Source: JBCDAP01 sp038747915 (GTDB lineage: Bacteria > Planctomycetota > Phycisphaerae > Phycisphaerales > UBA1924). From it: a DNA stretch of 14,009 nucleotides. Shown here piece by piece: positions 10,645 through 14,009 of this stretch. The notes under the pieces are model-generated. The model worked only from the letters and a program-made list of their open reading frames with translations, ran no database searches and was not told where the DNA came from. The stretch lies in contig JBCDJJ010000083.1 in assembly GCA_038747915.1 (NCBI GenBank), forward strand, positions 1 through 14,009, read 5' to 3'. Within the stretch, counting starts at the first letter, position 1. The number at the start of each line of letters is the position of its first letter. Both the position numbers and the translations under genes were made by a program.

Positions 10645-11265
10645 ATGACCGAAGATCAGAATCACAACACACCCAACGACCCGATCTCGTCCGGCCCGCC
10701 GGCGTCGCCGGACCCGGCGCCGCCCGCCGACACCGGCAGCGCGCTCGGCACCTCGCTCGCTGACGAGATCGGCGCCCCGCTCGGCGACGCGATCGGCGTC
10801 CCCGCACCGGGTGACGATCCGCAGGCCGTCGCCAAGACCGCCGAGCCCGAGCCGCCGGACGCGGCCGGGTTCTGGCGCGGCACCGGTCGTCGTAAGGCCG
10901 CGGTCGCCCGCGTCCGCATCAAGCCGGGCGACGGTGCTGTCAAGGTGCAGGTCTCGTCGAAGGCCTACAAGAGCGTGGAGGAGTACTTCCCCCAGCTGCG
11001 CGACCAAAACGATGTGTACGCGCCTCTCAAAGAAACGCACACCTTCGGCAAGCTCGATGTCGTTGCCCGCCTCGACGGCGGCGGCACCATGGGCCAGGCC
11101 CAAGCCTTCCGTCTCGGCATCGCGCGAGCGCTCAAGCGGTACGACCCAACCCTCGAGGGCGTCCTCCGCGAGCGCGGGTTCCTCACACGCGACCCGCGTC
11201 AGGTCGAGCGCAAGAAGTACGGTCAGCCCGGCGCTCGTCGCCGCTTCCAGTTCTCCAAGCGATAG
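10645..11265 (+). CDS. rpsI: 30S ribosomal protein S9 (uS9) with acidic N-terminal extension
   Basis: This 206-residue small-subunit protein has a typical S9 core from about residue 77 (FWRGTGRRKAAVARVRIKPG) to the end. The core includes GGGTMGQAQAFRLGIARAL and the conserved tail VERKKYGQPGARRR, then FQFSKR, whose last Arg reaches the P-site tRNA. Most S9 proteins have about 130 residues. Here residues 1-76 are an extra Pro/Ala/Gly-rich acidic region with about 13 Asp/Glu and one Lys. No ATG, GTG or TTG occurs in frame between the ATG at 10645 and the core, so the extension must be translated if the core is. There is no clear ribosome site before the ATG, which suggests coupling to rplM or S1-type initiation. 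Opposite charge to the core hints at shielding of the rRNA-binding surface, which is inference. Confidence 0.96.
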   Translation: MTEDQNHNTPNDPISSGPPASPDPAPPADTGSALGTSLADEIGAPLGDAIGVPAPGDDPQAVAKTAEPEPPDAAGFWRGTGRRKAAVARVRIKPGDGAVKVQVSSKAYKSVEEYFPQLRDQNDVYAPLKETHTFGKLDVVARLDGGGTMGQAQAFRLGIARALKRYDPTLEGVLRERGFLTRDPRQVERKKYGQPGARRRFQFSKR

Positions 11266-11294
11266 GCTTTTTCAAGGTTTTCGGCCCTTCGCGC

Positions 11295-11322
11295 TTGTTT
11301 GTGCGAATTCTCGTCCTATCGT
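11295..11322 (+). promoter_or_regulatory. Weak promoter-like pair after rpsI
   Basis: TTGTTT (11295-11300) and TATCGT (11317-11322, four of six consensus bases) are 16 bases apart. If used, transcription would begin near 11329, just before two stem-loops and a terminator. The match is weak and could be chance. Confidence 0.2.
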
Positions 11323-11328
11323 CGTCGC

Positions 11329-11438
11329 TTTGCCGGAATGAGCGCCGAACCGCAAGGCTCGCTCATCCGAATAGATCAAGGCATCATCTCTCTCCGAGCC
11401 GCCGGCGATTCAGTTCGCTGGCGGCTCTCTTCGTTTTT
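11329..11438 (+). ncRNA. Possible small RNA or structured rpsI 3' region
   Basis: The segment has a first stem-loop: CGGAATGAGCG (11334-11344) with CGCTCATCCG (11360-11369), ten pairs with one bulged A. A single-stranded linker follows, then a strong terminator hairpin (11396-11427) with a T-run. This is the architecture of a roughly 110-base small RNA with its own weak promoter. The simpler reading is a long 3' untranslated region of the rplM-rpsI message. I do not recognise it as a known RNA family. Confidence 0.25.
11396..11438 (+). terminator. Intrinsic terminator of the rplM-rpsI operon
   Basis: GAGCCGCCGGCGA (11396-11408) pairs with TCGCTGGCGGCTC (11415-11427) over 13 pairs, with one G-U wobble and a six-base loop. 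TCTTCGTTTTT follows to 11438. It is a classical Rho-independent terminator on the plus strand, 130 bases after the rpsI stop. It has no T-run in the other direction, so it does not serve mfd. Confidence 0.88.
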
Positions 11439-11511
11439 GACATCGTTGCACGACGCATGTGCGAATGATTCGAAGCCACGCGACCGCGCATGCCTCAGCG
11501 CCGTAGGCAAA

Positions 11512-11540
11512 GGGGTGGGTCCGTCGCGCACCCACACCCC
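11512..11540 (-). terminator. Weak terminator-like hairpin after mfd
   Basis: On the minus strand a GGGTGTGGGT arm (complement of 11530-11539) pairs with ACCCACCCC (complement of 11512-11520) with one bulge, followed by only three T. It starts 13 bases past the mfd stop. The short T-run makes it a weak candidate. Confidence 0.35.
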
Positions 11541-11552
11541 ACGATGGCACAG

Positions 11553-14009
11553 TCACACCTGCGACGTTGTCTCACCGGCAAGCCGGCGCCGGAGCACGGT
11601 GAGCAGTGTCTCCGCGTCCAAGTAGCTCCCCGGCGGACGCCAGTGCACCACACGGAGCCCCGCATCGTCTGGCTTGCTCAGCGCGCGCACGGAACCCTTC
11701 ACACCCTCGAGGTGCGCTTCGACCGCTGATGCATCGTCGCACCGGAACACCACATCCGGCGCCGCGAGCGTGATCGACCGCACACCGATCGAAGCCGCCC
11801 CCACGCGAATCCGCGCGAGTTCCGCCAGCGTGCCCACCACTTCCGGTGGCTCGCCGTACGCCGCACCGAGGTCGCGTTCCACGCGATCGAGTTCCTCCGC
11901 CGAGCGAGCCTGCGCGAACCGCCGGTACGCCTCGAGTCGACGCGTCTCGCTCGGGATGTACGTCTTCGGGATCGCCCCGGCGACGCCGAGTTCCACCGTC
12001 GTCCCGCTCGGCGTCGCATCGCGCCCATCCCGAAGCTCGTGCGACGCCTGCTCGAGCAGCTGGCAGTACATGTCGTAGCCCACCGCCGCGATGTGCCCCG
12101 ACTGCTCGGCCCCGAGCAGGTTGCCCGCGCCGCGGATCTCCAGATCACGCATCGCGATCTTGAAGCCCGCGCCGAGCATCGAGAACTCCTCGATCGCCCG
12201 CAGGCGCTTCACCGCCACCTCGTTCACCGTCCGATCCTTCGGCAGCAGCAGGTAGCAGTACCCGCGGTGTTTCGACCGCCCCACACGCCCGCGCAGCTGG
12301 TGCAGCTCCGCGAGCCCGAACAAATCGGCCGAGTTGATGATCATCGTGTTCGCGCTCGGGATGTCGATCCCGCTCTCGATGATCGTCGTCGCCACCAGGA
12401 TGTCGACCTCGCGGCCCGTGAACCGCCGCATCACATCCTCGAGCTCGCGCTCGGGCATCTGGCCGTGACCGATCGCCACGCGCGCATCCGGCGCCAGTCG
12501 CCGCACATCGTCCGCCACCGTCTTGATGTTGTGCACGCGGTTATGCACGAAGAACACCTGCCCCTCGCGCGCCAGCTCGCGCTCGATCGCGGCCTTGATC
12601 CGCTTCTCGTTGTACGGGATCACCTCGGTCACCACCGCGCGTCGGTCCAGCGGCGGCGTGCTGAGCGAGCTGATGTCACGCAGGCCCAGCATCGACATGT
12701 GGAGCGTCCGCGGGATCGGTGTCGCGCTGAGCGTCAGCACATCGGCCGTCAGGCGAAGCTCGAGCAGCCGCTGCTTGTGCTCCACACCGAACCGTTGCTC
12801 CTCGTCCACGACCACCAGCCCGAGGTCGTTGAACCGCACATCCTTGCTCAGCAGCCGGTGCGTGCCGATCACCACATCGACCTGGCCCTTCCGAAGCCCC
12901 TTCAAGATCTCGTTCGACTCCTTGGTCGTCTTGAACCGCGAGAGCGCCTCCACACGGAACGGGTACCCCGCGAACCGGCTCCGGAACGTCCGCTCGTGCT
13001 GCTCGCACAGCAGCGTTGTCGGCACCAGCACCGCCACCTGCTTGCCGAACTCCGCCGCCTTGAACGCCGCCCGGATCGCGACCTCGGTCTTGCCGTACCC
13101 CACATCGCCGCACAACAGCCGGTCCATCGGCTGCGGACCGCCCATGTCTTTCTTGATCTCGCTCAGCGCCGCGAGCTGATCATCCGTCTCCTCGTACGGA
13201 AACTCGGCCTCGAACTCCATCTGCCACGCCGTGTCATACGGGAAACGCACACCCGGCATCGCCGATCGCGCCGCCTGCACGCGGAGCATCTCAGCAGCGA
13301 GGTCTTTGACACTCTCCTTGACGCGGTCCTTCTGCGTCTGCCATTTCTTCCCGCCGAGCGTGCTCAGCGCGGGCGTGCCCTTCCCGCCCACGTACTTCTG
13401 CACCTTGTCCACCTGGGTCGCCGGTACGTGGAGCCGGGCGCCGCTCGAGAACTCGAGCGTCAGGTACTCCTCGCCCGGTGGCCGGCCCGCGGTGTCGCGC
13501 CGCGCCTCGGCGTCTTCGCTGCCCAGCCCGCCCGCCAGATCGCGGAGCTTCGCATCGGCCTTCGCAGCCTTCCCGCCGCGCAGCTCCTTGGCCCGCATCG
13601 TCCGCAAACCGTTGAACTTCGCGATCCCATGGTCCACGTGTACCACGTAATCGCCCGGCGACAGCTCGATGAACGCCTCGGTCCCCTTCGCCGACCCGAG
13701 CCGGCGGACACGACGCCGCGTCTGGTACCGGTGCAGCAGCTCGTGATGCGGCACGAGTGCCAGACCGCCCTCCGCACCACCGACCTCTTCGTCCCATTCG
13801 AACCCCCGGTGCAGATACCGCACCACACGCTCGATGCGCGCGCCCGCTGCGAACTCATCGATCAGCTCGCCGAGCCGGTGAGCCTCCGCCGTGTTCTGGC
13901 AGCACACCACCACGCGACGCTCACCCGACATCTCCGCCAGCTCACCGACCGCCTCCTCCGCATCACGCGCAAACTCGCGCAGGGGTCGCACGGGAAGCTC
14001 CACATCCGG
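11553..14009 (-). CDS. mfd: Transcription-repair coupling factor Mfd (5' end outside window)
   Basis: Mfd is a DNA translocase that removes RNA polymerase stalled at lesions and recruits UvrA for nucleotide excision repair. The window holds 818 codons, about the last 70% of a normal protein of 1,100-1,200 residues; the UvrB-like N-terminus lies beyond 14009. Counting from 14003, the RNA polymerase-interacting domain begins near GDYVVHVDHGIAKF (117-130). The helicase core has LCGDVGYGKTEVA (297-309, Walker A), VVDEEQRFGVEHK (398-410, Walker B as DEEQ), TLSATPIPRTLH (424-435), TTIIESGIDIPSAN (539-552) and LHQLRGRVGRSKHRGY (567-582). The UvrA-masking C-terminal domain completes it. Residues about 137-178 form a charged Lys/Ala/Asp/Glu-rich insert of some 30-35 extra residues in the polymerase-binding domain. 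The gene is convergent with rpsI. Confidence 0.97.
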   Translation of the reverse strand, partial: PDVELPVRPLREFARDAEEAVGELAEMSGERRVVVCCQNTAEAHRLGELIDEFAAGARIERVVRYLHRGFEWDEEVGGAEGGLALVPHHELLHRYQTRRRVRRLGSAKGTEAFIELSPGDYVVHVDHGIAKFNGLRTMRAKELRGGKAAKADAKLRDLAGGLGSEDAEARRDTAGRPPGEEYLTLEFSSGARLHVPATQVDKVQKYVGGKGTPALSTLGGKKWQTQKDRVKESVKDLAAEMLRVQAARSAMPGVRFPYDTAWQMEFEAEFPYEETDDQLAALSEIKKDMGGPQPMDRLLCGDVGYGKTEVAIRAAFKAAEFGKQVAVLVPTTLLCEQHERTFRSRFAGYPFRVEALSRFKTTKESNEILKGLRKGQVDVVIGTHRLLSKDVRFNDLGLVVVDEEQRFGVEHKQRLLELRLTADVLTLSATPIPRTLHMSMLGLRDISSLSTPPLDRRAVVTEVIPYNEKRIKAAIERELAREGQVFFVHNRVHNIKTVADDVRRLAPDARVAIGHGQMPERELEDVMRRFTGREVDILVATTIIESGIDIPSANTMIINSADLFGLAELHQLRGRVGRSKHRGYCYLLLPKDRTVNEVAVKRLRAIEEFSMLGAGFKIAMRDLEIRGAGNLLGAEQSGHIAAVGYDMYCQLLEQASHELRDGRDATPSGTTVELGVAGAIPKTYIPSETRRLEAYRRFAQARSAEELDRVERDLGAAYGEPPEVVGTLAELARIRVGAASIGVRSITLAAPDVVFRCDDASAVEAHLEGVKGSVRALSKPDDAGLRVVHWRPPGSYLDAETLLTVLRRRLAGETTSQV

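Overview
The window is GC-rich chromosomal DNA from a bacterium with an outer membrane. It carries single-copy housekeeping genes (rplM, rpsI, mfd), so it is chromosome rather than plasmid or phage. A porin-amt-PII cluster, a heterodimeric methylmalonyl-CoA mutase very close to known MutAB, a ribosomal protein S9 with a long acidic N-terminal extension, and an Mfd with a charged insert together fit a planctomycete, most likely of the Phycisphaerae type. That placement is inference from protein flavour, not a database match. I see no transposase, integrase, phage gene, CRISPR array, tRNA or rRNA.

Layout. (1) 91-3131, all on the minus strand: a nitrogen-uptake cluster read as a TorF-like outer-membrane porin, then the ammonium transporter Amt with a signal peptide, then a PII signal protein. 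The PII protein lacks the usual uridylylation tyrosine and several ligand-binding residues. (2) 3132-3577: a divergent, locally AT-rich control region with several dyads and a tandem repeat. (3) 3578-7893, plus strand: mutA and mutB, overlapping by four bases, encode the two subunits of B12-dependent methylmalonyl-CoA mutase. A GNAT acetyltransferase broken by a one-base frameshift follows at once. (4) 8327-9886, minus strand: a CPBP-family membrane protease with an unusual extra domain outside the membrane. (5) 9887-11440, plus strand: the conserved rplM-rpsI ribosomal operon, with a structured leader and a strong intrinsic terminator. (6) 11553-14009, minus strand: the C-terminal two thirds or so of Mfd, running off the window.

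How the genes work together: the porin, Amt and PII would form a path for ammonium across both membranes plus its sensor. MutAB converts methylmalonyl-CoA to succinyl-CoA for propionate or branched-chain/odd-chain catabolism. The remaining genes are housekeeping. No clearly new multi-gene system is present. The points most worth a second look are the divergent PII next to amt and a porin, the S9 extension, the possible small RNA or structured 3' region after rpsI, the palindrome at the mutAB promoter, and the frameshifted GNAT gene.
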